The translations under genes and the position numbers were made by a program. 64,000 nucleotides of DNA from Pseudomonas sp. (GTDB taxonomy: Bacteria > Pseudomonadota > Gammaproteobacteria > Pseudomonadales > Pseudomonadaceae), in NCBI RefSeq assembly GCF_030684895.1, contig NZ_JAUXXP010000069.1, forward strand, positions 1-64,000. Reading direction: 5' to 3'. This document shows, piece after piece, positions 24,835 to 35,060 of this stretch. Numbering within the stretch: position 1 is the first letter of the stretch; each line of letters starts with the position of its first letter. Under the pieces are notes generated by a model. That model was not told where the DNA came from and searched no databases. It was given only the letters and a program-made list of their open reading frames with translations.

Positions 24835-26982
24835 ATGATTTACGAAGGTAAAGCCATCACGGTTAAGGCTCTTGAGAGTGGCATCGTCGAATTGAAATTC
24901 GACCTCAAGGGTGAATCCGTCAACAAATTCAACCGTCTTACCCTCAATGAACTGCGTCAATCCGTTGATGCGATCAAGGCCGATGGTTCGATCAAGGGCG
25001 TGATTGTCACCAGTGGCAAAGACGTATTTATCGTCGGCGCCGACATCACCGAGTTCGTCGACAACTTCAAGTTGCCGGACGAAGAACTGGTGGCTGGCAA
25101 CCTCGAAGCCAACAAGATCTTCAGTGATTTTGAAGACCTCAATGTTCCGACTGTTGTCGCGATCAATGGCATCGCCCTGGGCGGTGGTTTTGAGATGTGC
25201 CTGGCCGCGGATTACCGCGTCATGGCCGAAAGCGCCAAAGTTGGCCTGCCGGAAGTCAAGCTGGGCATCTACCCAGGCTTCGGCGGCACCGTGCGTCTGC
25301 CACGGATTATCGGTACCGATAATGCCGTTGAGTGGATTGCCGGTGGTAAAGAAAACAAAGCGGCTGACGCCCTGAAGATGGGTGCAGTGGATGCCGTGGT
25401 TGCTGCTGACAAGCTGCAAGCCGCTGCTCTGGACCTGATCAAGCGCGCCATCTCCGGCGAGCTGGACTACAAGGCCAAGCGTCAGCCGAAGCTGGAAAAG
25501 CTCAAGCTCAACGCGATTGAGCAGATGATGTGCTTCGAAACTGCCAAAGGTTTCGTCGCAGGCCAGGCCGGCCCGAACTACCCGGCGCCGGTTGAAGCGA
25601 TCAAAACCATTCAGAAAGCCGCCAACTTCGGTCGCGATAAAGCGCTGGAAGTGGAAGCTGCTGGCTTCGTCAAACTGGCTAAAACCCCGGTTGCTGCCAG
25701 CCTGATCGGCCTGTTCCTGAATGATCAGGAACTGAAGAAGAAGTCCAAGCAGTACGACGAAATCGCCAAAGACGTGAAACTGGCTGCCGTACTCGGCGCT
25801 GGCATCATGGGTGGCGGTATCGCCTACCAGTCCGCTTCCAAGGGCACCCCGATCCTGATGAAGGATATCCGTGAAGAGGGTATCCAGATGGGGCTGGCCG
25901 AGGCTTCCAAGCTGCTCGGCGGTCGCGTTGCCAAAGGTCGTATGACTGCAGCGAAGATGGCTGAAGCCCTCACTGCGATTCGTCCAACCATGTCCTACGG
26001 CGACTTCGGCGCTGTCGACATTGTTGTCGAAGCCGTGGTTGAGAACCCGAAGGTCAAGCAGATCGTGCTGGCCGAAGTGGAAGGCGTGGTTAAAGAAGAC
26101 GCAATCCTCGCGTCGAACACCTCGACCATTTCCATCAACTTGCTGGCCAAGGCCCTCAAGCGTCCGGAAAACTTCGTCGGCATGCACTTCTTCAACCCGG
26201 TGCACATGATGCCGCTGGTTGAAGTGATTCGTGGCGAGAAGTCCAGCGACGTAGCCGTGGCTACCACCGTTGCTTACGCCAAGAAAATGGGCAAGACCCC
26301 AGTTGTGGTCAACGACTGCCCAGGCTTCCTGGTTAACCGCGTGCTGTTCCCGTACTTCGGTGGCTTCTCCAAGCTGCTGGCATTCGGCGTGGACTTCGTG
26401 CGTATCGACAAGGTCATGGAGAAGTTCGGCTGGCCGATGGGCCCGGCGTACCTGTCCGACGTGGTCGGTATCGACACCGGTCACCACGGCCGTGACGTAA
26501 TGGCTGAAGGCTTCCCGGATCGTATGGCGGTTGAAGGCCGTACCGCAGTTGACGTGATGTATGAAGCAGATCGCCTGGGCCAGAAGAACGGCAAAGGCTT
26601 CTACTCCTACGAAATGGACAAGCGCGGCAAGCCGAAGAAGGTTTCTGATCCGGTTGCCTACGATCTGCTCAAGTCCATCGTGACCGAGCAGCGTGAAGTG
26701 ACTGATGAAGACATCATCAACTTCATGATGATTCCTCTGTGCATGGAAACCGTGCGTTGTCTGGAAGATGGCATCGTTGATACCGCAGCTGAGGCCGATA
26801 TGGGCCTGATCTACGGCATCGGCTTCCCGCCGTTCCGCGGTGGTGCGCTGCGTTACATCGATACCGTCGGTGTAGCCGAGTTCGTTGCCCTGGCCGACAA
26901 ATATGCCGAGCTGGGCGCGCTGTACACCCCGACTGCCAAGCTTCGCGAAATGGCCGCTAACGGCCAGAAGTTTTTCGGTTAA
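24835..26982 (+). CDS. fadB: Fatty acid oxidation complex subunit alpha FadB
   Basis: 715-aa multifunctional enzyme: enoyl-CoA hydratase/isomerase (residues 1-190) and 3-hydroxyacyl-CoA dehydrogenase (about 310-715). It shows the oxyanion-hole region [18 protein letters not shown] and the NAD-binding motif [20 protein letters not shown], then the dehydrogenase signature [16 protein letters not shown] and [16 protein letters not shown]. The length equals that of P. aeruginosa FadB as I recall it. The start is ATG 24835 ([16 protein letters not shown]) with GGAG upstream. It forms an alpha2beta2 complex with FadA, which follows after 30 bp. FadBA5-type operons are repressed by PsrA, encoded at 33772. 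Confidence 0.97.
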   Translation: MIYEGKAITVKALESGIVELKFDLKGESVNKFNRLTLNELRQSVDAIKADGSIKGVIVTSGKDVFIVGADITEFVDNFKLPDEELVAGNLEANKIFSDFEDLNVPTVVAINGIALGGGFEMCLAADYRVMAESAKVGLPEVKLGIYPGFGGTVRLPRIIGTDNAVEWIAGGKENKAADALKMGAVDAVVAADKLQAAALDLIKRAISGELDYKAKRQPKLEKLKLNAIEQMMCFETAKGFVAGQAGPNYPAPVEAIKTIQKAANFGRDKALEVEAAGFVKLAKTPVAASLIGLFLNDQELKKKSKQYDEIAKDVKLAAVLGAGIMGGGIAYQSASKGTPILMKDIREEGIQMGLAEASKLLGGRVAKGRMTAAKMAEALTAIRPTMSYGDFGAVDIVVEAVVENPKVKQIVLAEVEGVVKEDAILASNTSTISINLLAKALKRPENFVGMHFFNPVHMMPLVEVIRGEKSSDVAVATTVAYAKKMGKTPVVVNDCPGFLVNRVLFPYFGGFSKLLAFGVDFVRIDKVMEKFGWPMGPAYLSDVVGIDTGHHGRDVMAEGFPDRMAVEGRTAVDVMYEADRLGQKNGKGFYSYEMDKRGKPKKVSDPVAYDLLKSIVTEQREVTDEDIINFMMIPLCMETVRCLEDGIVDTAAEADMGLIYGIGFPPFRGGALRYIDTVGVAEFVALADKYAELGALYTPTAKLREMAANGQKFFG

Positions 26983-26997
26983 TCGCGCAACGACTAG

Positions 26998-28188
<1,191 letters not shown>

Positions 28189-28211
28189 GCTTCAACGGTG
28201 TAAGAGATGGA

Positions 28212-28240
28212 AAAAACCGGGGCCCAGTGCCCCGGTTTTT
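28212..28240 (+). terminator. Rho-independent terminator of fadBA
   Basis: Stem CCGGGGC (28217-28223) and GCCCCGG (28229-28235) with loop CCAGT, flanked by five A and followed by five T, 24 bases after the fadA stop. Confidence 0.92.
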
Positions 28241-28274
28241 GTTTATCAGCAGAAAATCTTCAAGGACATGCCTC

Positions 28275-28511
28275 ATGCAGCTACAGCCCGGCCTCTACCG
28301 CCACTACAAAGGCCCTGAATACCGTGTGTTTGGCGTAGCCCAGCACTCCGAAACGGAGCAGGCGATGGTGGTCTATCAGGCGCTGTATGGCGAGTTTGGC
28401 TTGTGGGTACGACCGTTGGAGATGTTCTGCGAAAGCGTTGAGGTGGACGGCGAGACGGTTCCACGCTTTGCTTTGATTCAGGCTGAAACCGCACTCTTTA
28501 CTCGGCCTTGA
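28275..28511 (+). CDS. DUF1653 domain-containing protein
   Basis: 78-aa small protein matching DUF1653: GLYRHYKGPEYRVFGVAQHS at the start, then MVVYQALYGEFGLWVRPLEMF. The family is widespread and mostly uncharacterised. ATG 28275 has AAGGA 8 bases upstream and follows the fadA terminator, so it has its own short transcript or arises by readthrough. The longer in-frame reading upstream lies in fadA and is not used. Confidence 0.85.
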   Translation: MQLQPGLYRHYKGPEYRVFGVAQHSETEQAMVVYQALYGEFGLWVRPLEMFCESVEVDGETVPRFALIQAETALFTRP

Positions 28512-28535
28512 GCTGACATCGGGCCACTGCTGCGC

Positions 28536-28565
28536 TTGACCTCGGCCGGACCACCACTATATATA
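28536..28565 (+). promoter_or_regulatory. Predicted sigma-70 promoter of topA
   Basis: TTGACC (28536-28541) followed by TATATA at 28558-28563 or 28560-28565, spacing 16-18 bp. The -10 lies in the palindrome CTATATATAG, an AT island in GC-rich DNA. Start of transcription would leave a leader of about 65 nt before topA. AT-rich -10/discriminator regions are common in supercoiling-responsive topA promoters; that link is inference. Confidence 0.6.
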
Positions 28566-28635
28566 GCGGTGCCGCGCTAGCAGGCAGCACAGCGCCTCCC
28601 GCATTTTTTATCGAATTTCAGGAATTTTCCAATCC

Positions 28636-31245
28636 ATGGGCAAATCGCTGGTCATCGTGGAATCCCCGGCCAAGGCCAAGACCATCAACAAGTACTTGGG
28701 CAACGAGTACGTGGTGAAGTCGAGCATCGGCCACATCCGTGACCTACCCACCAGTGGTTCGGCGAGCACCGCCAAAGAGCCGGTCAAGCGTGGTAAAGCC
28801 GCTGCAGGTGAAGTACCGGCGCTGTCGCCCAAGGAAAAAGCCAAGCGTCAGCTGTTTGCGCGCATGGGGGTTGATCCTGAACACGGCTGGAAGGCCAAGT
28901 ACGAGATCCTTCCGGGCAAAGAGAAGGTGGTCGAAGAGCTGCGCCGTTTAGCCAAGGACGCTGACACCATCTATCTCGCAACCGACTTGGACCGCGAGGG
29001 GGAAGCCATTGCCTGGCACCTGCGCGAATCCATCGGTGGCGACGACAGCCGCTACAAGCGCGTGGTGTTCAACGAAATCACCAAGAAGGCCATTCAGGAA
29101 GCGTTCTCCAAGCCCGGTGAGCTGGATATCAACCGGGTCAACGCCCAGCAGGCGCGGCGCTTCCTCGACCGCGTAGTGGGTTACATGGTCTCGCCGCTGC
29201 TGTGGGCGAAGATCGCCCGTGGCCTGTCTGCCGGTCGTGTGCAATCGGTAGCGGTGAAGCTGGTGGTAGAGCGCGAGAAAGAGATCCGCGCTTTCGTCCC
29301 GGAAGAATACTGGGAAGTACACGCTGATCTGGGCACCGCCAAAGGCGCCAATGTGCGCTTTGAAGTGGCGCGTGAGAACGGCGCAGCCTTCAAACCGCTG
29401 AATGAAGCCCAGGCCATGGCGGCCCTGGCTACGCTGAAAGCCTCCAGCTACAGCATCACTAAACGCGAAGACAAGCCGACCAGCAGCAAGCCTTCGGCAC
29501 CGTTTATTACCTCCACCCTGCAGCAGGCAGCGAGCAACCGCCTGGGCTTTGGGGTGAAGAAGACCATGATGATGGCCCAGCGTCTGTATGAGGCCGGTTA
29601 CATCACCTATATGCGTACCGACTCGACCAATCTCTCGGCGGATGCCGTGAGCATGGTGCGTGACTTTATCGAAGGCGAGTTCGGCAAGAAGTACCTGCCG
29701 GCCAACCCGATTGCCTACAGCAGCAAGGAAGGCGCCCAGGAAGCGCACGAAGCGATTCGCCCTTCCGACGTCAACCTTAAGCCGACGCAATTGTCGGGTA
29801 TGGAGCGCGACGCCGAGCGTTTGTACGAGCTGATCTGGCGCCAGTTCGTGGCCTGCCAGATGCCGCCGGCTGAGTACCTGTCGACTACCGTGACCGTCAC
29901 TGCTGCGCAGTTCGAGCTGCGTGCCAAGGGACGTATCCTTAAGTTCGATGGCTACACCCGGGCGTTGCCGCAGCTGAGCAAGCCGGGCGATGACGATGTA
30001 TTGCCCGAAATGAATCAAGGTGAAGTGCTCAAGCTGGTCAAGCTCGATCCGAGCCAGCACTTCACCAAGCCGCCTGCTCGCTACTCGGAAGCCAGCTTGG
30101 TTAAAGAGATGGAGAAGCGCGGTATTGGTCGACCTTCGACCTACGCTGCAATTATCGGCACTATTCAGGATCGCGGTTATGTGGCGCTGCACAACCGTCG
30201 TTTCTACTCCGAAAAGATGGGCGATATCGTCACTGAGCGTCTCTGCGAGAGTTTCTCTAATTTGATGGACTACGGCTTTACCGCCGGCATGGAAGAGCAT
30301 CTGGACGACGTAGCCCAGGGCGAGCGCGAGTGGAAGCATGTGCTTGATGAATTCTACGGTGACTTCAAGAAGAAGCTTGAAGTGGCAGGCGACAGCGATG
30401 GTGGTATGCGCGCCAATACACCAACGCTCACGGATATTGCTTGTCGCGATTGCGCTCGGCCGATGACTATTCGTACCGCCTCGACAGGTGTATTCCTTGG
30501 CTGTTCCGGTTATGCATTGCCGCCCAAAGAGCGCTGCAAGGCGACGGTCAATCTGGTTCCGGGCGATGAGATTGCTGCGGACGATGAGGGGGAGTCGGAA
30601 TCGCGTGTGCTGCTTGGCAAGCATCGCTGCCCAATCTGTTCGACCGCGATGGATGCCTACCTGCTTGATGAGACCCGCAAGCTGCATATTTGCGGTAATA
30701 ACCCCGATTGCAGTGGTTATGAAGTGGAGCAGGGCCAGTACCGCATCAAGGGCTACGAAGGCCCGAGCCTGGACTGCGACAAGTGTGGCAGTCAGATGCA
30801 GCTCAAGACTGGCCGTTTTGGCAAGTTCTTCGGTTGTACTAACAGCGAGTGCAAGAACACCCGCAAACTGCTGAAAAGCGGTGAAGCGGCGCCGCCGAAA
30901 ATGGACCCGGTGAAGATGCCGGAGCTCAAGTGCGAGAAGGTCAACGACACCTACATCCTGCGCGATGGCGCTTCGGGTCTGTTCCTGGCTGCCAGTCAGT
31001 TCCCGAAAAACCGCGAAACCCGCGCACCGCTGGTGTTGGAACTGATCCCGCATCGCGACGAGATCGATCCCAAGTACCACTTTCTCTGCGACGCACCGAA
31101 GAAAGACCCGCAAGGCCGTGCCGCGGTGATCCGTTACAGCCGCAAGACCAAAGAGCAGTACGTGCAGACCGAGGTCGATGGCAAGCCGACGGGCTGGCGT
31201 GCGTTCTTTGATGGTGGCAAGTGGAAAGTCGAAGACAAGAGCTGA
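28636..31245 (+). CDS. topA: DNA topoisomerase I
   Basis: 869-aa type IA topoisomerase that relaxes negative supercoils. TOPRIM domain with [19 protein letters not shown] (residues 4-22) and the acidic triad region [14 protein letters not shown] (near 118); active-site Tyr near residue 325 in [20 protein letters not shown]; and a C-terminal zinc-binding tail with at least three Cys4-type ribbons ([24 protein letters not shown]). The start is ATG 28636 with a TTTCAGGAATTT leader. The gene is intact and of the usual pseudomonad length. Confidence 0.97.
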   Translation: MGKSLVIVESPAKAKTINKYLGNEYVVKSSIGHIRDLPTSGSASTAKEPVKRGKAAAGEVPALSPKEKAKRQLFARMGVDPEHGWKAKYEILPGKEKVVEELRRLAKDADTIYLATDLDREGEAIAWHLRESIGGDDSRYKRVVFNEITKKAIQEAFSKPGELDINRVNAQQARRFLDRVVGYMVSPLLWAKIARGLSAGRVQSVAVKLVVEREKEIRAFVPEEYWEVHADLGTAKGANVRFEVARENGAAFKPLNEAQAMAALATLKASSYSITKREDKPTSSKPSAPFITSTLQQAASNRLGFGVKKTMMMAQRLYEAGYITYMRTDSTNLSADAVSMVRDFIEGEFGKKYLPANPIAYSSKEGAQEAHEAIRPSDVNLKPTQLSGMERDAERLYELIWRQFVACQMPPAEYLSTTVTVTAAQFELRAKGRILKFDGYTRALPQLSKPGDDDVLPEMNQGEVLKLVKLDPSQHFTKPPARYSEASLVKEMEKRGIGRPSTYAAIIGTIQDRGYVALHNRRFYSEKMGDIVTERLCESFSNLMDYGFTAGMEEHLDDVAQGEREWKHVLDEFYGDFKKKLEVAGDSDGGMRANTPTLTDIACRDCARPMTIRTASTGVFLGCSGYALPPKERCKATVNLVPGDEIAADDEGESESRVLLGKHRCPICSTAMDAYLLDETRKLHICGNNPDCSGYEVEQGQYRIKGYEGPSLDCDKCGSQMQLKTGRFGKFFGCTNSECKNTRKLLKSGEAAPPKMDPVKMPELKCEKVNDTYILRDGASGLFLAASQFPKNRETRAPLVLELIPHRDEIDPKYHFLCDAPKKDPQGRAAVIRYSRKTKEQYVQTEVDGKPTGWRAFFDGGKWKVEDKS

Positions 31246-31316
31246 TTTAGCACAACGCGCGCCTGTCCCTGGCCAGCGCGCGTATGCTTATCCAATCCGT
31301 TATGGAGCGCGCCGCA

Positions 31317-31835
31317 ATGGCCAATGAACTCTATACCCGCACCAATCAGAAAATTTTCTACGCCGGCCTGGCGCTGGAGTCCTGGCGCAAAGCCGAGCAG
31401 GGTCAGAGCATGAATGCCCTGGCTTTGATCCAGGCCGAGCGTGAGGCTGCGTTGTTTCATCTGTACGGTGCGCTGCTCGGCCTGTGCCATGAGATTGCCG
31501 GTTACTACCGTTTGCCGGATAGTGCCGCGCCGCGTGCCGAGCGCTTTCTCACTGATGAGGTGTTACAAGCAGCGCCGAGCCAGGAACTGGGTGAGCTGGT
31601 CGAGCTGGCGCAGGCAGCCGATAGCTGGGTAGCTCAGCTGCTCAAGGCCTATGCCGAGCTGTTTCAACCGCCGCAGGCCGGTAAAAAAGCCAAGGTCGAT
31701 CCTGCAACGCCGTTGATCACAGCGGTCAGCCTGGATGAAGAAGTTGCGCCCTTGGCGCAGGCGACGCTTGAGGTCTGGCGTCAGCAGTTGAAGGCTCTGG
31801 CGCAGCGTTTTCGGCAAACCTTAAGCGAGTGGTGA
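31317..31835 (+). CDS. Conserved hypothetical protein (DUF6586-like)
   Basis: 172-aa soluble helical protein (MANELYTRTNQKIFYAGLAL...). It has no signal peptide or metal motif. I recall this pseudomonad-specific family next to topA as DUF6586; function unknown. ATG 31317 has GGAG 9 bases upstream; GTG/ATG codons further upstream lack one. It is 71 bp after topA on the same strand. Confidence 0.75.
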   Translation: MANELYTRTNQKIFYAGLALESWRKAEQGQSMNALALIQAEREAALFHLYGALLGLCHEIAGYYRLPDSAAPRAERFLTDEVLQAAPSQELGELVELAQAADSWVAQLLKAYAELFQPPQAGKKAKVDPATPLITAVSLDEEVAPLAQATLEVWRQQLKALAQRFRQTLSEW

Positions 31836-31913
31836 GAGGCTGATTGGACCGGCGGACTAGGGCGAGCCCGGGTCGGCTGTTACACTGTTAGCCTATTGTG
31901 GAGAGCTAAGCCA

Positions 31914-32147
31914 ATGCCTACATCATTCCTGGAAATTGTTGAATTGCCCGACGGGCGCATTGCCTTGCGTCGTGCAGAGGATGAAGAGTCGCTGGTAGTG
32001 CTGGATTTCTCTGCTGATGCCAAGGCATTTCTGCAGGGGCAGCACGTCGAGGTGGCCAAGGCCATGCTCAATGTCGGTGTGCAGATGGCGGGGCGCCTGG
32101 CGGAAAATAATTTTCAGCAGGAAGAAGGGCCACGGGTTCTGCATTGA
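31914..32147 (+). CDS. Small conserved hypothetical protein
   Basis: 77-aa protein (MPTSFLEIVELPDGRIALRR...) with an N-terminal strand pair, an acidic stretch, and a C-terminal helix. ATG 31914 is preceded by GGAGAG at 31900-31905. Function unknown; the family is found beside lexA-sulA in pseudomonads. It is convergent with sulA; a hairpin ACGCACA/TGTGCGT (32228-32246) in the gap may help end one of the two transcripts but lacks a good T run. Confidence 0.72.
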   Translation: MPTSFLEIVELPDGRIALRRAEDEESLVVLDFSADAKAFLQGQHVEVAKAMLNVGVQMAGRLAENNFQQEEGPRVLH

Positions 32148-32259
32148 TTGCAGAACACCTTTGGACTCAGAGTTAGAGCGTTCTGCTCGCGTTAGCTGTT
32201 TCTTAAATCAGGTTTCTAATGGCTGAAACGCACATTCCTTGTGCGTGACCTTTGGCCAA

Positions 32260-32736
32260 TTACCCCAGACTGATATTTAGGCTTTGCGCTTTGCCCTGGC
32301 GGGCCGCTTGCTCAAGCTGTTGCCGCGCTTCGCGTTCCAGTGGGTGCAGCCAGCTAACTACGGTATGACTGCGGCCCAGCGTCAGTGCCTGTTGCGCCAA
32401 TTCCAGCGCACTTTGTTCGCCGCGTGGGTGCAGCAGCAGGATACGTTCGCGGTTCAGGCCTGCTTCGCGCAGCCAAGCCTGGGTAAGGCTTGAGGGTGGC
32501 GCGATCAGGGTTAGCCAGCGTGCGTCGTGGTTGTCGCTAAGCTCACGCAGAATCGGCGCGAGAAGGTTCAGGCAGTGCCCGGCTGCGCCACGCAGCGACA
32601 GTTCACTGAACGCCTCTGTCCCATCATCCTGCCAGGGCAGCTCAGCGCTATCGGCAAGTAATGGCGTCACCGTTGATGCCAGAAACGCATCGAACAAAGG
32701 CAATTGTGTACGGTTCAGTGAATGTGGGAACTGCAT
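32260..32736 (-). CDS. sulA: SOS cell-division inhibitor SulA
   Basis: 158-aa protein that blocks FtsZ polymerisation during the SOS response. Central RecA-like fold segment: LLAPILRELSDNHDARWLTL, then APPSSLTQAWLREAGLNRER and WLHPLEREARQQLEQAARQG. The N-terminus (MQFPHSLNRTQLPLFDAF) is typical of pseudomonad SulA. ATG 32736 has SD GGAGG (32741-32745). It lies downstream of lexA on the same strand with 151 bp between, and almost all of that gap is a MITE-like insertion. It would be induced through the lexA promoter boxes unless the insertion disconnects it. Confidence 0.88.
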   Translation of the reverse strand: MQFPHSLNRTQLPLFDAFLASTVTPLLADSAELPWQDDGTEAFSELSLRGAAGHCLNLLAPILRELSDNHDARWLTLIAPPSSLTQAWLREAGLNRERILLLHPRGEQSALELAQQALTLGRSHTVVSWLHPLEREARQQLEQAARQGKAQSLNISLG

Positions 32737-32746
32737 AGATCCTCCA

Positions 32747-32891
32747 CTAGCAGGTGGTTGAAAACTACCTGCGTTGTCGATACTGCGTTAAAAATGCCCT
32801 CGGAATACTCATTTACAGCCGTAAACTCCGCTTCCTCGGCCATTTTTTCCTTGTCTCGCCTGCCTCGCCTACGTTTTCAACGGCCTGCTAG
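32747..32891. mobile_element. MITE-like element between lexA and sulA
   Basis: 145-bp element with 19-bp terminal inverted repeats, CTAGCAGGTGGTTGAAAAC at 32747-32765 and the inverse of CTAGCAGGCCGTTGAAAAC at 32873-32891 (17 of 19 match). It has no coding capacity. The inner core shares about 45 bp (GAGGAAGCGGAGTTTAC and TGTAAATGAG on the minus strand) with the repeats at 36891 and 54016. Both ends carry TA, consistent with a TA target duplication as for Tc1/IS630-type elements. One end supplies the lexA TAG stop; the other ends one base before the sulA ribosome site. Confidence 0.78.
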
Positions 32892-33499
32892 CGGCGGATA
32901 ACGCCGACGCTCAAACCTTCAATAATCAGGTCCTGTTCTTCCAGGTTTACTTCGATCGGTGCGAACTCCGGGTTTTCCGCAATCAGCCAGACCTTATTGC
33001 CTTCGCGTTTGAAACGTTTGACGGTCACTTCATCGTCGAGGCGCGCCACCACTACTTGGCCATTTCGTGCTTCGCGGGTGGTGTGAACGGCCAGCAGGTC
33101 ACCATCGAAGATGCCAATGTCTTTCATGCTCATGCCGCGTACGCGCAGCAGGTAGTCGGCCTTGGGGTGGAAGAAGTCTGGATTGATCTTGCAGGACTCT
33201 TCGACATGTTGCTGCGCCAGAATCGGCGCGCCTGCGGCAACGCGACCAATCACCGGCAGGCCTTCGTCCTCCTCGGCATTGGGTTCGAAGCCTGGAATGC
33301 GAATGCCGCGTGAAGCCCCGGGAGTCATTTCGATGGCACCCTTACGAGCCAAGGCCTTGAGGTGCTCTTCCGCAGCGTTGGGGGATTTGAAACCCAGTTT
33401 CAAGGCGATTTCCGCTCGGGTAGGCGGGTAGCCGTTGTCTTCAAGACACTGCTTGATGAAGGCGAGAATTTCAGCTTGGCGCGGCGTCAGTTTTAGCAT
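32888..33499 (-). CDS. lexA: SOS repressor LexA
   Basis: 203-aa repressor. N-terminal winged helix ([20 protein letters not shown], then [20 protein letters not shown]) and C-terminal autocleavage domain: scissile A89-G90 in RVAAGAPI, catalytic S124 in RGMSMKDIG and K161 in EVTVKRFKR. It represses SOS genes and self-cleaves when RecA is activated. Two LexA boxes stand upstream of ATG 33499, so it is autoregulated. The reading frame ends normally (GLSVGVIRR), with the TAG stop contributed by the adjacent inverted repeat. Confidence 0.97.
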   Translation of the reverse strand: MLKLTPRQAEILAFIKQCLEDNGYPPTRAEIALKLGFKSPNAAEEHLKALARKGAIEMTPGASRGIRIPGFEPNAEEDEGLPVIGRVAAGAPILAQQHVEESCKINPDFFHPKADYLLRVRGMSMKDIGIFDGDLLAVHTTREARNGQVVVARLDDEVTVKRFKREGNKVWLIAENPEFAPIEVNLEEQDLIIEGLSVGVIRR

Positions 33500-33507
33500 G
33501 GTCGGCT

Positions 33508-33523
33508 CTGTTTTTTTGTACAG
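33508..33523. promoter_or_regulatory. LexA box 1 upstream of lexA
   Basis: CTG-N10-CAG (CTGTTTTTTTGTACAG), 8 bases upstream of the lexA start codon. It matches the gammaproteobacterial LexA box CTG-N10-CAG with an AT-rich centre. Confidence 0.9.
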
Positions 33524-33526
33524 TGA

Positions 33527-33542
33527 CTGGGATTATATACAG
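33527..33542. promoter_or_regulatory. LexA box 2 upstream of lexA
   Basis: CTGGGATTATATACAG, a second CTG-N10-CAG box separated from box 1 by 3 bases. Tandem boxes are the usual arrangement for autoregulated lexA. The TATATA inside may be part of the promoter. Confidence 0.9.
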
Positions 33543-33727
33543 TGATCGGCGGTTGGCAATCCTTGTGTTCTGATCTCTACTCAATTGACCTCCATATCGT
33601 CTGTTGCAGCGCACTGTTACTCGGGCCGCGTGCGGGGCGTCTAGCTAGGGTTAGCCTGTGCCTTTAGCGGATGTCTGTGACCACCCGGCCATAAGATGGT
33701 TTGCCCGGCTTGACAAGGCGGGCGGCT

Positions 33728-33754
33728 GAAACGTATGTTTCAAACAAGTGTTTG
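33728..33754. promoter_or_regulatory. Tandem PsrA operators upstream of psrA
   Basis: Two perfect 14-bp palindromes, GAAACGTATGTTTC (33728-33741) and CAAACAAGTGTTTG (33741-33754), sharing one base. Both fit the published PsrA consensus G/C-AAAC-N2-4-GTTT-G/C. They lie 17-44 bp upstream of the psrA start codon, as expected for autorepression relieved by long-chain fatty acids. Confidence 0.88.
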
Positions 33755-33771
33755 TTCAGATGAAAAGAGTC

Positions 33772-34479
33772 ATGGCCCAGTCGGAAACCGTTGAACGCAT
33801 TCTCGATGCGGCAGAGCAGCTTTTTGCGGAGAAAGGTTTCGCAGAAACCTCTCTACGTTTGATCACCAGCAAGGCAGGGGTAAACCTGGCTGCGGTGAAT
33901 TACCACTTCGGCTCGAAGAAGGCCCTGATTCAGGCGGTGTTCTCGCGCTTTCTCGGGCCTTTCTGTGTAAGCCTGGAGCGGGAACTGGATCGCCGTCAGG
34001 CCAAGCCGGAAACCAAGGTCAGCCTGGAAGAGCTACTTGAGTTGCTGGTCGAGCAGGCACTGGCAGTAAAGCCGCGTAGTGGTAATGATCTTTCAATCTT
34101 TATGCGCTTGCTGGGCCTGGCCTTTAGCCAGAGCCAGGGGCACCTGCGCAAGTACCTCGAAGAGGTGTACGGCAAGGTGTTCCGCCGTTACATGCAACTG
34201 GTGCATGAAGCTGCTCCACGCATTCCTCCACTGGAACTGTTCTGGCGTGTGCACTTTATGCTCGGCGCCGCAGCGTTCAGCATGTCCGGGATCAAGGCTC
34301 TGCGGGCCATGTCGGAAACCGATTTCGGGGTTAACACCTCGATTGAGCAGGTGATGCGCCTGATGGTGCCGTTTCTGGCTGCCGGCATGCGCTCGGAAAC
34401 CGGCCTGACCGACGAAGCTCTAGCCAGCGCCCAGCTCAAGCCGCGCACCAAGACTCCAGCCATCCCCAGCAAAGTTTGA
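33772..34479 (+). CDS. psrA: TetR-family regulator PsrA
   Basis: 235-aa TetR repressor. N-terminal HTH: ETVERILDAAEQLFAEKGF, then SLRLITSKAGVNLAAVNYHF and GSKKALIQAVFSRF. In Pseudomonas, PsrA responds to long-chain fatty acids, represses the fadBA5-type beta-oxidation operon and its own gene, and activates rpoS. Start ATG 33772 (MAQSETVERIL) matches the family; the upstream in-frame ATG codons overlap the operator region. The two operators directly upstream and the presence of fadBA 6 kb away support the assignment. Confidence 0.95.
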   Translation: MAQSETVERILDAAEQLFAEKGFAETSLRLITSKAGVNLAAVNYHFGSKKALIQAVFSRFLGPFCVSLERELDRRQAKPETKVSLEELLELLVEQALAVKPRSGNDLSIFMRLLGLAFSQSQGHLRKYLEEVYGKVFRRYMQLVHEAAPRIPPLELFWRVHFMLGAAAFSMSGIKALRAMSETDFGVNTSIEQVMRLMVPFLAAGMRSETGLTDEALASAQLKPRTKTPAIPSKV

Positions 34480-34526
34480 CCTCGGCGGGTGGGCTTGGTG
34501 GATGCTATCCGCTAAGCTAGCCGCCC

Positions 34527-35051
34527 ATGGTTGCTCTCGATTTCCTGCATATTTCCCTCGCTGATCAGTGCCTGTATGGCTTTGCCAACGGGCAGCTGCA
34601 GCTGCGCCTGAGCGTTTCCACCGCGCTCAATGGCGCCGGTGAGCGCAATGGTTCCGGCTGCACGCCGCGTGGCCTGCACAAGGTGCGGGCGAAGATTGGT
34701 GAGGGTTTGCCAAATGCCGCTGTGCTGCGTGGGCGGCGATGGACGGGCGAGGTCTGGTCGTCCGAGTTGCATGCGCAATTTCCCGGGCGTGACTGGATTC
34801 TTACGCGCATTCTCTGGCTGAGTGGCTGTGAGCCTGGGCGCAATCGTCTGGGCGCTGTCGATACCTTTCGCCGCTATATCTACATACACGGTACGCCGGA
34901 CAGCGAGCCCATGGGCGTGGCGCTGTCGCATGGCTGTGTGCGTGTGCGCAACAGCGATTTGCTGGAACTCTTTGCGCGCGTTCCGGTTCACTGTGCGGTA
35001 CAGATTGCCGAGGCCGCCTGCCCCGAGTGGGCTACGGCGCCTCTTATTTAA
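34527..35051 (+). CDS. L,D-transpeptidase family protein (YkuD domain)
   Basis: 174-aa YkuD-domain protein with the catalytic motif SHGCVRVRNSDLLELF near residues 139-154 (His and Cys of the HxxxxxxxxSHGCxR signature) preceded by YIYIHGTPDSEP. YkuD enzymes form 3-3 peptidoglycan crosslinks or attach lipoproteins. It lacks a signal peptide, unusual for an enzyme acting on murein; it may use a non-classical route or act in the cytoplasm on recycled muropeptides, for which the adjacent nagZ is suggestive. It ends 9 bases before the nagZ start, so they are cotranscribed. Confidence 0.88.
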   Translation: MVALDFLHISLADQCLYGFANGQLQLRLSVSTALNGAGERNGSGCTPRGLHKVRAKIGEGLPNAAVLRGRRWTGEVWSSELHAQFPGRDWILTRILWLSGCEPGRNRLGAVDTFRRYIYIHGTPDSEPMGVALSHGCVRVRNSDLLELFARVPVHCAVQIAEAACPEWATAPLI

Positions 35052-35060
35052 GGACGAGTT

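Noticed and set aside
28948..31113. 721-aa open frame on the minus strand across topA
   Set aside because: Antisense shadow of topA; no recognisable domain, and the opposite strand has complete topoisomerase motifs.
32228..32246. Terminator between the 77-aa gene and sulA
   Set aside because: The 7-bp stem has no convincing T run on either side, so it is only mentioned with the neighbouring gene.
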